A stretch of 64,000 nucleotides of DNA from Icerya purchasi (Eukaryota; Arthropoda; Insecta; Hemiptera; Monophlebidae). This document shows positions 1 to 34,300 of this stretch, piece after piece. Location: contig CM077116.1 in NCBI GenBank assembly GCA_039619475.1, positions 176,605,863 to 176,669,862 on the forward strand, in the 5' to 3' direction. Below the pieces are notes generated by a model that was not told where the DNA came from, made no database searches, and saw nothing but the letters and a program-made list of their open reading frames with translations. A program made the position numbers and the translations under genes. The stretch's first letter is position 1; each line of letters begins with the position of its first letter.

Positions 1-770
1 ACGGATGGCAAAATTTCATTCCGAGCAGCCTGCAATGCCTTTCGGAAATTTTTTCAGTTGGAAATCAGTCGTTTGCCTACCTGGAACTCCAGATGATGCT
101 ACAAATGCTCAATTGGGTCAAGGTCTGGGGATTGAAGAGGCGTATGCAGACGACGTGGCGATTTGTACAATATCCATTCCCGAGATATGTGGGTGATACG
201 CTTTCGGTCGTTATCCTATTAGAAGGTAAACGACTGCTCCAGGTCCAATTTTGCAGCGCTAGAGCGCAAATTTTTGCGTAACACATCCGCATAAACGATG
301 GCTGCTGTTTTACCTTCAATAAACTCCAAGTGTCCTACTCCGGCAGCCACCGTACAGCCCCAAACAAGAACGTTCTCATCTCCATGCTTCACTGTAACAT
401 GCATATTACGAGTTTCGAGCTCAGTGTTTGCCCTCTTCCACGCAAACTGCTTCCCATCCGACCCGAAAATATTGTACCTAGAGTCATCAGACCAAATCAC
501 TGAATGCCAGAACTCCAGCGGCTTTGTCAAAAACTCTTTGACAAACTGCAGCCGTTTCTTTCTATTCTGCTCGGAGATGTACACGGTTTCTTACTCGGCG
601 AGCGACCATAAATATTGGCGGAATGTAATATTCCACGAATATTCTGCGGATGAACTTGTTTACCCGTCGTTATTGCGACGTCTTCCGCGAGTGCAGCGGC
701 GCTTTCGAACGGGTTTTTTTGTGAACGACAGATGACAGCTCGTCGTTCAGTTCACGGTGTGTCAACTTCC
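1..770 (-). pseudogene. Tc1-like transposase remnant, cut by the window edge
   Basis: Read on the minus strand, this is a decayed Tc1-family DDE transposase. In order it shows an N-terminal stretch with VHPQNIRGILHSANIYGR (second helix-turn-helix type), then NRKKRLQFVKEF, the first catalytic aspartate in WSDDSRYNIFGSDG, and VKHGDENVLVWGC. A DNDRK segment (second aspartate) and SPDLDPIEHL (third acidic residue) follow. The pieces lie in more than one frame and are separated by stop codons, for example just after the first open stretch near 219 and before DNDRK. The longest open part is 219-584. The C-terminal end runs off the window at base 1. No terminal inverted repeat was located on the right. 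It cannot encode an active enzyme as it stands. Confidence 0.85.
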
Positions 771-1224
771 TTGCCTAGCCTTTTCGACGCTCATTCTCGA
801 TTATATAAGTCCTGTCGTACATTCGTAATTCTCAGCCATGAACGACAACCGCACTCAAGGGATATTTCCTTTTTTTTTACCTGGCATCATATTAATTTAC
901 ACGACTTCACTCAGGAAACGTTCACTCCATACTGAACAGGACTTGAGTTTACACTGTTTTGCAGGTATAGACAAGTCGCATTCGCACGAGTTTTTCCCAA
1001 TCAGTCGTTGCGTGCAAATACTTTCGTTGCATTCTTATTACGCGTTTTCTCTATTTTTCATGTCATGTCCTGTTATTTCATATACTTACACTCATGTGCT
1101 ACATTCTGATACTTCTTTATGTACATTCTCTATTATTTTTTTTCCTTCAGCCTTGTACCCTATACGCCTGTAGCCATTTTTTGCCGTGTACAAATACTTT
1201 CGTTACCCACTGTTCCTATATATT

Positions 1225-1232
<8 letters not shown>

Positions 1233-1272
<40 letters not shown>
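1233..1272. repeat. (AT)n microsatellite
   Basis: Pure AT dinucleotide tract of about 40 bp, preceded by related TATACATACATA sequence. Short frames read through it (tyrosine-isoleucine runs) are artefacts of the repeat. Confidence 0.95.
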
Positions 1273-1275
<3 letters not shown>

Positions 1276-1671
1276 ATGTATACGAGTATGTATATATATT
1301 ATATATGTAATCGTAAACAAAAAAAAACGTATGGATTAGAAATATTATGTGCTGTAAATCTAGTAAAAAAAAAAAAAAAATCGCCCAATGCGGTGATTTT
1401 TTTGGCAACATGTAGCAAGAGAAATTTATATGTTGTGTGCAGCTACGCTATTCTCATTGATAGTTAAGGATAGTTTATTTTTCTCCCAATTTGCATTTTT
1501 CTTTATCCTTTTCTCTTTTTTTCCTTCTTATCACTTTTTTTTTTTTATGTGTGCAAAAGGAAAATGTACGCGACGATCGTATAACCTTCTTTTTTCAAGT
1601 CGAAAATAGAAAACAATGGAACGATAAGAAATTAATAAACAGTATACATTAAACAAAGTTATATGCATAAT

Positions 1672-1748
1672 GTAAGTAAAGTAAAAGTAAAAAGTAAGTA
1701 AAGTGAGTTCCATACCCTTGACAGGGCGTCGGGATTGTGAAATTAAAT
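1672..1748 (-). repeat. 5'-truncated 3' end of the tRNA-derived SINE
   Basis: In reverse complement this matches, with very few differences, the 3' end of the SINE found full length at about 15707-15978. The shared part runs from the TTCACAATCCCGACGCCC region to the ACTTTACTTTACTTA tail. Similarity stops at about 1748, which is the expected 5' truncation of a retroposed copy. The ACTTTACTTTTTACTTTTACTTTACTT tail lies at 1672-1700. Confidence 0.8.
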
Positions 1749-1749
1749 G

Positions 1750-3690
1750 TAGAAATATATAAATAATCTATCGCAGAACTAGTTAAGAGAACTTGAGAGC
1801 GTTGAAGTTCTCTTATAACGACAGTTTGTCAAGGCAGTGGCTACAATTATTATAAACTCGAATCGGAATATATTGGTTACATAAAAAGAGCATTCACTGC
1901 GTAATTACTCCCGAATAAAGAATACGTCAAATCAAGATGCTCTGTTATCTTTTGTAGTCCATTTTGAATGTGCCAGAAGAATGTTACTTAAATAAACGAC
2001 ACTGCCTCTGTATTCCTTGAACTCGACCACGGAACTGTTTTGCAATATGCGCTGTCCGGTTTTTTTTAGAGTGACAGTGAGCGAATCGTACGACGCACCA
2101 TATCTGCTAATTGATGTTTGTAGTATAAAATCACATCGAAGAAGGCTAAGAAAAATAATATACAGCAGCGTCCTTTATCGGAGCTGTGAGAAAGGTGGGA
2201 AATAGAGGCAAAAATTAGGTTTTCTAATGAGGGTTTCTAACGGAGTTCCGGATGTTAAAAATATGCCGGAATTTATCCGCGAAATGATTTCGGGAGAATA
2301 CAGAACCGGTGAAGGTAGAGAAAATTGCCTTTCTTGAAACAGCATTAATAGAGTAGGCGTGTGTACTCTTTACCGAGGAATGTGTAGCATATTTTGTTAG
2401 CTAACTGTCTGAAAATACGATGATAGTAATAAGAATGCCACTGAAGTTTTCCTCATTGGTAATAAATATGTTTGTCGAAAAAGTTGCCGACGTTTGCTAA
2501 TACGGTATTTTCGCTGAAGCGGTGAAAATATCAGAAGAGCAGAAGAGAGATGGGGAAAAGGAACCGAGTGTGGTCAGTAGAGAAAGAAAAAAGGGGCCGA
2601 GGGTTATTATTACGAAGTTGGAAGAAATTCTGTAGATGAAAAAAGGGGGCTCATTTCAAACATACGTTTATGAAACTAATTAATTTTCCGAGTCCCGTGA
2701 AAAAGGGGGTATGTATTATTGATTAATTCTATCCATCCTTGTCGACTTGTGACCGTAAAACCTATAATTACTATTTCAGTATTCATCGGCTGAATAGGTA
2801 AAGGTTATTTTGAACTAAAATCTAATGTTCGATGAATTTGGAACACGATCTTAATATTAAGGATGGGCATTTTTTTAATCGCGAATTATACGCGGTTTTA
2901 TATTTTTATTTATTTTTTAACAGCTTCGAAAGAATTAACAGTTAGTAAATGCATTAGATTTAATAAAAAATAAATAAAATAAATAATAAATAAAATAAAT
3001 AATAAATAAAATAAATAATAAAAAGACAACCCATCTCTTCAAATACAAGCATTATTTGTTTTAAGTACATAGAAAATTTAATGTATTTCGTGATTTTTTT
3101 ATGTCTACGAAAAATTGGCAAATGGATATTCTCGGTAGGTTATGACTCAGCATTTTAAGGATGTTTTTTTCTACAACATTAATTAAATTTCGATAACCTG
3201 GCTAGCTGCATCGAAGTCACGAATTAGGATCGCGTTTAGTTCACCGTTACATCGTTCGAGACATTTATATTTTTGCCGCATATTAAACCTCCGTCTGTGC
3301 AAACTAAATACGTAGAAAGACAAATTTTATGTACTTTTTACGAAAAATAATTTCTCTTTTATCACCATGGGGTTTCTCTGTACCTGTGTTTTTACGAACT
3401 AATCGAAATTAAATCACACTTTCGTATTGTCGGATTGCAATTCTAATTTCAAAAACCAGAATGAACTATATAAAAATCACTTTATAACCAGATATTTAAA
3501 AACATTTTCATATTATCCAGTTATATATATATATATATATATATATTAATTACAACGTTATTCTTCCTGGTTCCTGGTGTTTTCACATGCCGTGTACTGC
3601 CGCTAGGTCAGAGGCACAGGATTAATCACGAAAGGAGTTAAATTTTACTGTAGAGATTGCATGTGTTTTAGGAATTGGAATAGGCCGGCT
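1750..3690. other. Unassigned AT-rich DNA (probably upstream CNNM intron)
   Basis: I found no convincing exon, RNA gene or transposase here. It contains a short AT-rich tandem repeat at about 2970-3020. Since the first CNNM exon seen begins in mid-domain at 4319, this stretch is presumably intronic. Confidence 0.4.
2970..3020. repeat. AT-rich minisatellite (about 17-bp unit)
   Basis: About three units of TAAATAAAATAAATAA are arranged head to tail. They follow an AATAAAAAATAAAT stretch that may be a seed or a retroposon tail. Confidence 0.75.
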
Positions 3691-3945
3691 TCTATTAGAT
3701 TTTAAAAACGTCCCAAAAAATGTCTCAATTTTATGTAACGAAAATTAAATGTTAGGATAGGGTTTTTATAATTATGTTATTATTTTTTTACTTTTTTTTT
3801 TTTTGTGTCGATGCCGGTAAGAGTGACGCTGTAAATTTTGATCATTTTATAAAAAGTATAGAAGAGAAAGAGACAGAAATATAAGCAAGAGGGGTCAAGG
3901 GGCACAGTTCCTCCTTGCGAGGCCAAAATATCCGAGTTTGATATA
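3690..3945 (+). repeat. Dispersed repeat family A, copy 1
   Basis: Shares its sequence with 56680-56930 and, inverted, with 63918-64000. Shared landmarks are ATGTCYCAATTTTATGTAACG, the block GTATAGAAGAGAAAGAGACA, then AAGAGGGGTCAAGGGGCACAG and GCGAGGCCAAAAT. In this copy the GC hairpin CAAGGGG-CACA-GCCCCTTG of the other two copies is eroded (CAAGGGGCACAGTTCCTCCTTG). At the right edge of the window this sequence sits just before a PHD-finger ORF, so it may be the 5' UTR of a non-LTR element. Confidence 0.75.
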
Positions 3946-4318
3946 AATATTTATATTATATAACTCGCAAATCATAAATTAAATACGCGCACATTATTTT
4001 TTATTCCGATAATTAGATATAATTTTACCATAAAATTAATTTAACAATACCGAAATTCTAACAGAAATAATTATCAAATAACCTGTTAAATACGTATGTG
4101 CGAAATAAGTTTAATAAATTTTCATCGTCGGAATCAATATCAAATTTCCGTTTAGTTTACAGTTGGCAAAGTCACTACGAGATTTTGCAAAAAAAAAAAA
4201 AAAAAAAAAAAAACTATGAATACATATGTGACTTTATTTCGTTGTTACTTCATTCAATCTTACCGAACAAACTGTATCATTCGATTGTAATCGCATGTAA
4301 CGAATTTTCTAATTACAG

Positions 4319-25457
<21,139 letters not shown>

Positions 25458-25724
25458 CACAGGCTCGAATTATTATTATTTATTTTTATTAAATAATCAT
25501 ATCCCCAATCAGTTAATCCACAATTTAATGATTTTTTTTCAGTTTTTAGTTGTTCTTTTTTAGCGATTACTAGCATATTTTTTTTTAAATTTATAAGATA
25601 ATTTACGTCTAATAAGTTATTTCTGATTTTAATCATGGTTCATTATTTTTAATATTAACCCTTTTGTATACTTGAAATCTGAATAACTTTTACATGAGTT
25701 ACTATTAGTGTTGGTCTTGCAGAA

Positions 25725-25730
25725 AATAAA
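25725..25730 (+). terminator. Candidate polyadenylation signal of CNNM
   Basis: AATAAA, 268 bp after the stop codon, followed by a TTTTAGTATATATA stretch. Other AATAAA-like sequences occur in this AT-rich DNA, so the cleavage site cannot be fixed. Confidence 0.4.
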
Positions 25731-25739
25731 TAACATTTT

Positions 25740-25740
25740 A

Positions 25741-25780
<40 letters not shown>
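25740..25780. repeat. (TA)n microsatellite
   Basis: About 40 bp of alternating TA just after the candidate polyadenylation signal. Confidence 0.92.
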
Positions 25781-25785
<5 letters not shown>

Positions 25786-27234
25786 TAAATTTGTATCATT
25801 AAGTAGTATATTCCTAGAAACTGAAAAATTTATCATGAAATCAGCTTTGTGTGAGTATGTGAATTTGCTTAAACGTCGTTATAAGATCTCATAAGTTTTT
25901 TTTCCTTTAATCGGCTTGATATAAAGAATTCATAAACAAAATGAAAACTAGTGTGCTCATAATTTTTTCGTGTCAGTTATTTATATGTTGAAGTGGGTTC
26001 ATGTAATAGTTCATTTTGGAGGTGGGAGGCGTAGCTTTCGCCTTGTGGCCAGTTTAATCCTTTGTTGCGGTTCATAAACAATTGTAACCTATATCCATAT
26101 TTTATCGTCCTTGACAGATCTGTATAATAATTCGCTTCAGTTAAGGCAAGGGTTCGAAACTATCTAAATTACAGCCACTGTGAACGTATTCCTTTCCCAA
26201 CTAGTTCACTTAGCGAGTCTGAGACATTTGCAAAATAATAAGATAAAAACATCGGTCGTATAAGTTTTTTGTGAATAAGTACACTTCCATAAAATCCTTT
26301 TTTCGTATCATTTTCTATCAGCGTAGTTAAAATTTGATTTCGACAAAAATTAAAAAGAAGAAAAATAGTTCGCATTTTTTATACCGTGGTATTCTTGTCG
26401 ATGAAGCTTTTAAGTGCATTTATTAATTAAGCTGCGCAATTCCCCGTTCTTAAATAATAAAAATGAATCGGCCTTTTCCATTCTCGGAAACAAATGTTTA
26501 CATCATCACGTCAAAACTTATTTAATATTGTTTCGGAACAAAGTCTGTCGAAAGTCAGTCTTTTAGTTATGTTAATTACTTGTTACAGTGACGAGTTTGA
26601 GATATATCAAACAGGAAGGGGGGAAATGAAAATTATTTAATGATTATTATTGTTATTATTATTTTCCTCATTTACACTTATCGTTAAACGAATATAATGT
26701 GAGCTCTTAAAGACACTTTACGCGTTTAGAAATTTAAAAAAAAGAAATGATATTGAAGCAGCGAATTAAAGAACGTTATTTTTCTAACGAGATTTTTGGT
26801 CGAGGAAGTGAATTTTCATATTTCTGGTGCATATTATATTTGTTGCATGTTTTTCTTACATATTATCAAGACGTGACGAATTTTGAATGTGAATAAGAAA
26901 TTTTATTCTTTGGGGTCTTCGGAAATAACTAGCTCATTAGTCCAATTTAGAGTGAATATCGACGAATTCTAATTACGCATTCTTTTACATTTATAATAAT
27001 TTGTTTGTTTCATTGAAGTCGTACCCTCGATTCTATTTACTATATGCATTCTATGTTTAACTCTTCACATTATGCACCTCGATAGCGCGCTTACGTAGTA
27101 GGGATTTAATTACTTCCCTTTTAGGTGCTGTTCCATATTTTTTTAAATTGTCTCGTTTAAAATATTTGAATAAGCTTTTCCAATATGAATATATTTTTTA
27201 AATATTAAAATAAAAATTTAACAAGAAATAGGAA

Positions 27235-27292
27235 ATATTACTGAATGTTCTTAAATCACGAAATAGTGAACATTTAAGAATTCAGTAATGTA
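27235..27292. repeat. Imperfect inverted repeat (short hairpin)
   Basis: ATTACTGAATGTTCTTAAAT and ATTTAAGAATTCAGTAAT face each other across about 16 bp. Small indels separate the arms. It may be a MITE core; no protein is coded. Confidence 0.55.
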
Positions 27293-28961
27293 TCCACAAA
27301 TTATTGATCGGCATTTAAAACTTTATAATTAGAAATAATGTATAATTTTAGAACAAGTATATTATAAAAATTAAAAGAAATCGCGAAATTTCTTTAAAAC
27401 ATGTCTCAGGTATTTTATCTTTTAATTCGTGTTATATATATATATTTTTTAGTCGATTTTACCATTGTAAAATATAATTATTTATCATAAACTTGCGTAT
27501 TTTTTTATGTCGTTGCGAACAGATCTTCCCGTTCTACTTATGCGAAGTTCACTTTTTCTTTTAAATTTACAATCGATGATTTAACCCGGGTATAATAAAA
27601 ATTTGGTCATTTGCTACCGTGTTGATTTAAACGTAGATCTATATTTTTTTGTTTTATTTAGTTGTGCGGCTTATTCTGTCTGACATTTGTCCGATTTGTT
27701 GTATTTCTCTTCAATAGATTACTGTTTCGTAAGCTTTCATAAACAATTTGTATAATTTAAGTTTCACTATTTTTTTCTATAAAACTGGATTATTGGTGAA
27801 AGTTGCAACATGAACTGTTCTATCCGTCTTTATCTTTAAGTTTTCAATAGTTTACATAGCAGTTTTCTATTTGCACGAAATTTAAAATAATATATGTATG
27901 TATGTGTGTATATAGTTACAATTACGGTCAACATAAATTGGTTTTATTTTAAGCTTTATTGTCAGGGTTTTTTTTTTTTTTACTAGTTTGTTAAAAACGA
28001 TGATGGTCCATAAATGTGTAAAAATATTCCTATAATTCCAACCCTTGTAAGTTTAAAATCAGTAAATTTGGTAAAAGCGAATTTTTGAATGCGAAAAGTA
28101 CATAGAAAATTCTGTCAGTTGTTGAAGAAGACCTGTTTTGATTTATTGAGGTGTCCGTATCGCGACTCGAATTGTTGAAGCAGTTTTTATAAATAACGTT
28201 GGTTATGAATGTATTAAAAAAATAAACCTATTTTTTTTTAACGACATTTTGTTTTTATTAATTTAAAGTTGCTAAAAATTAAAAATATTATCAATGTAAT
28301 TATTATTTCGCGTGATTTGAATTATAAACCACCGTTCGATTCATTGAATAAATCGATTTGTTGATACTGTCTAAACAGTATTGCAATTTGTTATTTTTAT
28401 TCTGCGATTTATAAGCATGCTTTTAAAACAAGTGAACTTAATCTTGTTTAACACTATTGCAGTTATGCGGGACACAACAATAATAATGTTTCGGTGATTT
28501 TTCAAGATATTCTTTATGTACAATAAATCTACTTTTAAATTAAAATGAGTAAAAAAAAAAATGATTTAATCAAAATTAACTTGAAGTGACTGTTAAAAAT
28601 TAGAGCCTATACAAAATTTAAAAAAAGTGTATGTATTTAGCGCATTGAATTTTATAACAAGCTGCAGACCCTAGTGAAAATTTTCATAAGGTTTTCGCAA
28701 TACAGCTTGCTACTCCATTTTTTATTGGTTTTATGGTGAAAAAAAACCAGATTGTATAAAGAAATCGGTATCCGGAAGTATATAAAAATTATTTTTTATA
28801 TTATTTCATTGTTTTATTTTATAATTTAAACGAATATAAAACACGTTAAAATGTATAAAATAGAATTATATCGAATGGAATACGTAAAAATTAAAAAAGA
28901 AAAACAGAATTTCTTAATAAGTGGATATTGATTATGTAATAATGAAAACACAATAAATAAT

Positions 28962-29040
28962 ATGTTATTACTTTATCGGCGACACGTTTCGAAGCTAAAA
29001 CTCCATAATCACTTTGAAACGTGTCAGCGATAAATTAATA
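28962..29040. repeat. Hairpin containing the GACACGTTTC motif
   Basis: TTTATCGGCGACACGTTTC (about 28973-28991) is mirrored by GAAACGTGTCAGCGATAAA (about 29017-29035) with a spacer of about 25 bp. One arm position differs (GGCG against CAGCG). The ACGTTTC core recurs in several other inverted repeats of this window. Confidence 0.65.
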
Positions 29041-29222
29041 AAATATGAATAAAAAACTGAATAACAAAATAAATTTTATAAGAAAAATTACAAAAAAATT
29101 CCATACACAATTAATAGTTTCACACAATAGGTTGAAAGTGCACCACTCAAAAAATATTTCCAAATTATATGTTGATTAATTTTGATTCTTTTACACTAGT
29201 TATATGGAGTACTTTTTTAACT

Positions 29223-29259
<37 letters not shown>

Positions 29260-29785
29260 ACTTCCTAAAAACGCATTAACAAGCTGTATCTCGATTTACA
29301 ATATATTCTCATTTGTTACCTGATTAATATTACGAATTTTTGAGTACAAATAAGGACTACCTTTTGTTGATGGTATTACTTCCGAGTTTGTTATCATCTA
29401 CTAGTTTCCATTCCAGAGGCAGTTCAGTATTTTCGGTATTTTATTTATAAATTTTTTCTACGGTTTCATCTATTTTGTATAGGGCTGTTTTCTTGATTTT
29501 TCGTTTAAATTAACAGTGGCAATCGGTAAATGTGGCAAGTGAACTGCCATTATGTAGAGCGGGAAAGTATTATAGTTTTTAGCGCGAAATGCGAATAAGT
29601 GTTACATAGATTATCATAATTGTTAACATAGCTCTATTTAACTTAACAAATCTGTATTACGTTTAAAAATCGATAAAGTTATTTTTAAATGATACTTCTC
29701 TTTTCAACACACTAACCGTTGTTGCTATTCCGATAATTAATGTATAGTGTTTGTATGTAATATTTAATTATTTGTGTCCACACAT

Positions 29786-29834
29786 ACGCACACACACACG
29801 CGCACACACACATATACACACATACATACATACA

Positions 29835-29867
<33 letters not shown>

Positions 29868-29912
29868 GTATATAAGGGTACCAAATTTTTATTACTTTCC
29901 TTTGTGTTGTGT

Positions 29913-29958
<46 letters not shown>
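29786..29958. repeat. Compound microsatellite: (CA)n, (CATA)n, (AT)n
   Basis: CACACA/CGCACACA, then CATACATA units up to about 29868, a unique stretch of about 45 bp and an (AT)n tract at about 29916-29958. Confidence 0.9.
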
Positions 29959-29970
<12 letters not shown>

Positions 29971-31237
29971 ATATATACACGCTGAGAAGTGTATAACCGA
30001 TACTTAAATATATAACGTGTAAGTTGAAAAGTACTTAACTGTGAAATTTAGGTTTAATTGTTGTATTGATCTTTCAAATTTTACAAGTTTGTGTTTAACA
30101 CATTATGTAGCTCTATCACTTTGTTATTTTATTTCTGTTACATATACGTACATGTTGCATATGATGTTTTTATTTCGATTAAACTCCAACTTAAACATTT
30201 ATTATACAAATACATGTAGCAATGCTTCCAAGTTGTACACTGTTTAGAAAGTAAGGATTATATTAATCATTGTTAATCTGTTTTTTTTTTTTTTTTCATT
30301 TCGCTCTATGGGTATGTTCGTACTAGATTGGCATCTTTTATTTTATGCTTTTTAACGTAATTTTATTGTTGAATTTTCGTAATACTTCTGAATCCAGTTA
30401 GTAAACTCTATTTTCCTCTGTGTTCTGTACTTCAGATTTTCCTAGCGCGTGTTAGAAATAAGATGCGCACTCATGGTAAAAATTAAAAGTGATGATAATA
30501 CGCGATTGAGCCTCGCGGCATGAGTGATTCACAGTTTAAGTCGCTTTACCGTTTAGTTTTAAATACTGTAAGAGACGAAGAAAACAATGTTTCGCGTTCA
30601 ATAATAAATGCGAGAAGAAAGAACCTGTAAATGTGTTTCTTTGATGTATTATGTTCGACTGGTGTAAGATGCTGACGTTGAGGTAGATCAACGCGCGTAA
30701 TAATTCGAAACATTACAGATCCGATGTATCCAGCTAGGTAAGAAATAACCTAGTTTTACGGCGCGTATCTTGGTGAGCAAAAGAGATAATAATATGGGAA
30801 AGAACTTGTTATTTAGGCTTTCTAGTTGTTCTACATCCTTGTATATTCGTAAGAAGAATGAACAATTTTAAGCGTAAAAATTCTGCTGCAAATGTTGAAA
30901 ATTATATTTATAAAAGAATTTCAAAATCATACGAATTCGTCCGGCTTACATTTTCAATTTTTTTCAAAATGAACGTTAATTTTAGATAAAATACTTGTAT
31001 TACTTTGTTGCTTTACATGCAACCTATTACAGCAAAAGTAACGTATTCTAGAACGCGCATTTGTACAAATGTTCCTTGAAACCAAAAAAAGCTGCGATCA
31101 GTGTAAATTTAGAAAACGATAACACTTTTAAGGAATACAATACTGGCGATTTAACGAATTATTTGTAAAACACAGTTTTTCAAATGTTTCCAAACTTAAT
31201 CATTTTTTCTAATCGAAATCGAAACAAATTATGACGA

Positions 31238-31357
31238 TCATCGAGCTTCTTCGTAAATTTTTCGTATATTATCGGCTTGTTTCCAACCACTTTCAATAGC
31301 TCCGTGTACGGTGGAAAAGTAACACGGATGCGTTGCTTCGCCGGCGAAAAGAATCAC
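31238..31357 (-). CDS. Polyamine oxidase last exon (FAGEATH region)
   Basis: Acceptor TTTCAG just above 31357; stop TGA at 31240-31238. It encodes [46 protein letters not shown]...S.VHGA..SG...A is the family's C-terminal FAD-binding signature, complete here. Confidence 0.95.
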   Translation of the reverse strand: MILFAGEATHPCYFSTVHGAIESGWKQADNIRKIYEEAR

Positions 31358-34300
31358 CTGAAAGTATAAAACATTACCGATATTTCAATCTTATTGCAAA
31401 CGATTAATGCTCACCGTTATTACTACGTAGTAGCAAAAGTAACAGGTATTCGAGAGTTTTATAGCGAATATTTGACTTATTCGTGCATAGTATAGGGATT
31501 AATTTTTGCATGTGACAATTTAAAAAAGAAATTAACATTATAAGAAGTTTGTACTGGAAACTTAACAACCAAACTTCACCGTTTTACATATCGTATTCTC
31601 ATTTTAGCGTTTCAATCTGCTGTATTCATTTTTTAAAGACATTATGTACCAGCGCAAATGTGTAGTCAACTAGTTGAAAGGCTTTTTCTTTTCGCTTCGT
31701 GCAATATTAATCTATTGGTATCTTCTGTTTGTTGCGTCATTTTATAATCATGTTAAAAATTAATTATAAACCTGCAATACTACGCGCAAAAAAATAATAC
31801 ATACCGGTATTTATTTTAATTTATCGCCGAAATTTTTGGGAGCAGAAACTCCACTATAAACTTGTTGGTGATTAATAAAATATATTAATTTTTCGGAATG
31901 TTTTATTTTACTGAAATAAAAGAAAATCATTCTAAAAATAATAACAATATTTTTAGAATGATTTTCTTTTACGTCAGTAAAATAAAACATTCCGAAAAAA
32001 TAATATATTTTATTAATCATCAACACGTTTATAGTGGAGTTTATTTTTATAAACCGTACTATTTCTGAAGTAGTAATTTACTGAAACAGTTGTTAGTGTT
32101 CTAAATATTTCCCTAAATAACAGTGACGATTTATCGAAAAAAGAGAGATTATAATTCTCCGAATCATTAAAAATTCTTCAAAAGCTATTTGTACAATAAG
32201 AAGGAATTCATTTAGAGATAACATTATGCCGAGTATAATTTTACGGCTATTTCCAGTAAAGCGTTTGTATTTCTTTTGTTGCTTTTTCGTTGTTTTTTTT
32301 TTTTTTTCGTAATATCATTTTATATTTATTATTTTACGATTTAATTTACGCGATTTAATAATTTTATTGCGTTATAATTAACTGCACGTATTTTTTCCTC
32401 CACAAATAGACAGAGGTTCAATGCACAGCGAGAATCGAACAACGTTGGAACTAGTACTTTTCCCGTTTCGGAATAACACTATTAGTTGGCAACTAAAAAA
32501 AGGAACGTTGCGCATCATATGGACCATAACGCGTACGCACAATGATCATATTATAAACATTGAAATGAAATCTAAAAAATGTACATTACTGATATATAGT
32601 GCCCTGCACTCAATTCTGGTAGCTTGTGTATGCGGCTTCCCCAAACTCCTCCGGTATCACGACTGTATCAAGAAAAGGACGGAGAAACCACTCAAGCTAA
32701 AGAAATAGCTATCTCACGACGGTTCGGGCCACCGTGTCCTCCCAATTATGAACCTTGCCTGGAGGCTCGCGTTATGGGTTGTGTAATAGACACGAATAAA
32801 TTTAATTGTTAACCAAATAAAACATATATATATATATATATATATTCACACACAATTAGACAAAGCGTAGTTACTCGGTGACTAGAGTACATCGGAACAA
32901 AGATCAGGTGATCGAAACATCTAACACGGGAATAAACGAAAACAAACAAAAAATAAAATCATTTTAAAAAAAAGATCTTTGACGCGTATTAATCACTACG
33001 ACGATAGGTAATAAATTTAATTTGAAAGTTTATTGCGAGCCCGCCGACAACGCAATCGCTTTCAAACGGTAACCGTGTAACTAACGACAATTTAATCGCC
33101 GACGAACCGAAAAGTGTCGCTAAAACTCCGCTAGTGAATCAGCCGTCGATACTGTCCGACCAGTCGCACCGACACATCATCGCACGCACTCTCCCATTCA
33201 TTCCCTTAATATATACGTAATTTTGCAAAATTACGTCGCTTATAGTCGTCGGGCAGTACTCCATGTCTAACATTTGTTTATCTACGTTATATATTTTGAT
33301 ATAGTGTCGGTGCGGCATCGGAATAAGATTCCAACTTCCCAACAGTTCGAACAGTATGAATTATGTTACTTTACCCGGTTCGAATTTTACCCTCGAGAAA
33401 TACATACGAAACACTATGCCGTGGACAGATATCTAAGAGTAGTATAATCAAATTATAAATTTCCGTTTACGATTTTCATTTCGCACAGCATAGTAACGCC
33501 AGAATTCCAAAAGTCAAAACCAGATAGTAGGATCATGACAATAGAGGCAGTTCTTTCCATACATACACGCATAGTGTAACAATATTTGAGCAAATATATA
33601 AGTCAGCTCTGCGACACGGTTCATACTCGGAATGAATTAAAACCTTCTCCCTCCGAATAAAGGGAACGTGAAAAATCGTTTATTTAGATTTTTTTATAAG
33701 AGTTTCTGAAATTTTAAGACGGAGACGTGAATTTTTAATGAATGTCGCGAAAATAAATATGGGTCTATCACAAAGTGCAGTGTGCCAGTTGAAATATTTA
33801 TTGGCACGTAAAGTCGTGTGTTTTTACGAATATATTTCCAGGTGAAAAAGAAATGTTGATTATTTGTTACGCTAGCAGTATCGTATCAGTGTGTCAGTCA
33901 ATAATGATATTACGAAGAATATTAAAGAAGCGTTGAAGTACTTCATAAGTGAAGGGAGATATTAAATATATTCATAAAAAGTCGTATAATTTCGATATAA
34001 TACATACCGTATGCATGGGCGACGCCAGCGGGAGGTAGGGGAAGGCAGCTCCTCCCACCCGGGAACATTGAAACTTTTTAATCAACTGGCCATGATGAGT
34101 ATTCATAGGCGCGTAATCACGGAATATTTGGAAGACTTTTGTAAAAAAGTAGTAGAACAATTTGCCAGAAACCGATGAAAATTATGTTTTAATTAATATT
34201 TTATTCTCGTTTAATAAAATATTTAACCTTTAAAACTTAAAAATTTTATTTTTCTTATAACTCATATGCTCTTTCTATCATCTCCCCCCCCCCCCCCCCC

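Larger units (their letters stand above)
25781..31237. other. Intergenic space between two converging genes
   Basis: AT-rich, with no supported gene. It contains hairpins at about 27235 and 28965, and microsatellites at about 29236-29260, 29786-29868 and 29916-29958. The 3' UTRs of both genes must end in it. Confidence 0.7.

Noticed and set aside
1186..1467. Open frames crossing the (AT)n tract, with long tyrosine-isoleucine runs
   Set aside because: They exist only because ATATAT has no stop codon in these frames; the same artefact occurs at 22815-23027, 29751-29996, 37979-38188 and 63840-63944.
1..4318. Search for the DUF21 exons of CNNM
   Set aside because: No hydrophobic multi-helix exon with the expected phase was recognised before 4319.
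32421..32812. Two overlapping plus-strand open stretches (95 and 62 codons)
   Set aside because: No family resemblance, no splice signals linking them, and they are antisense within a polyamine oxidase intron. Not supported as a gene.
33030..33360. Locally GC-richer stretch suggesting a promoter or exon
   Set aside because: No TATA/initiator arrangement or family motif was found; short open frames on both strands are unconvincing.
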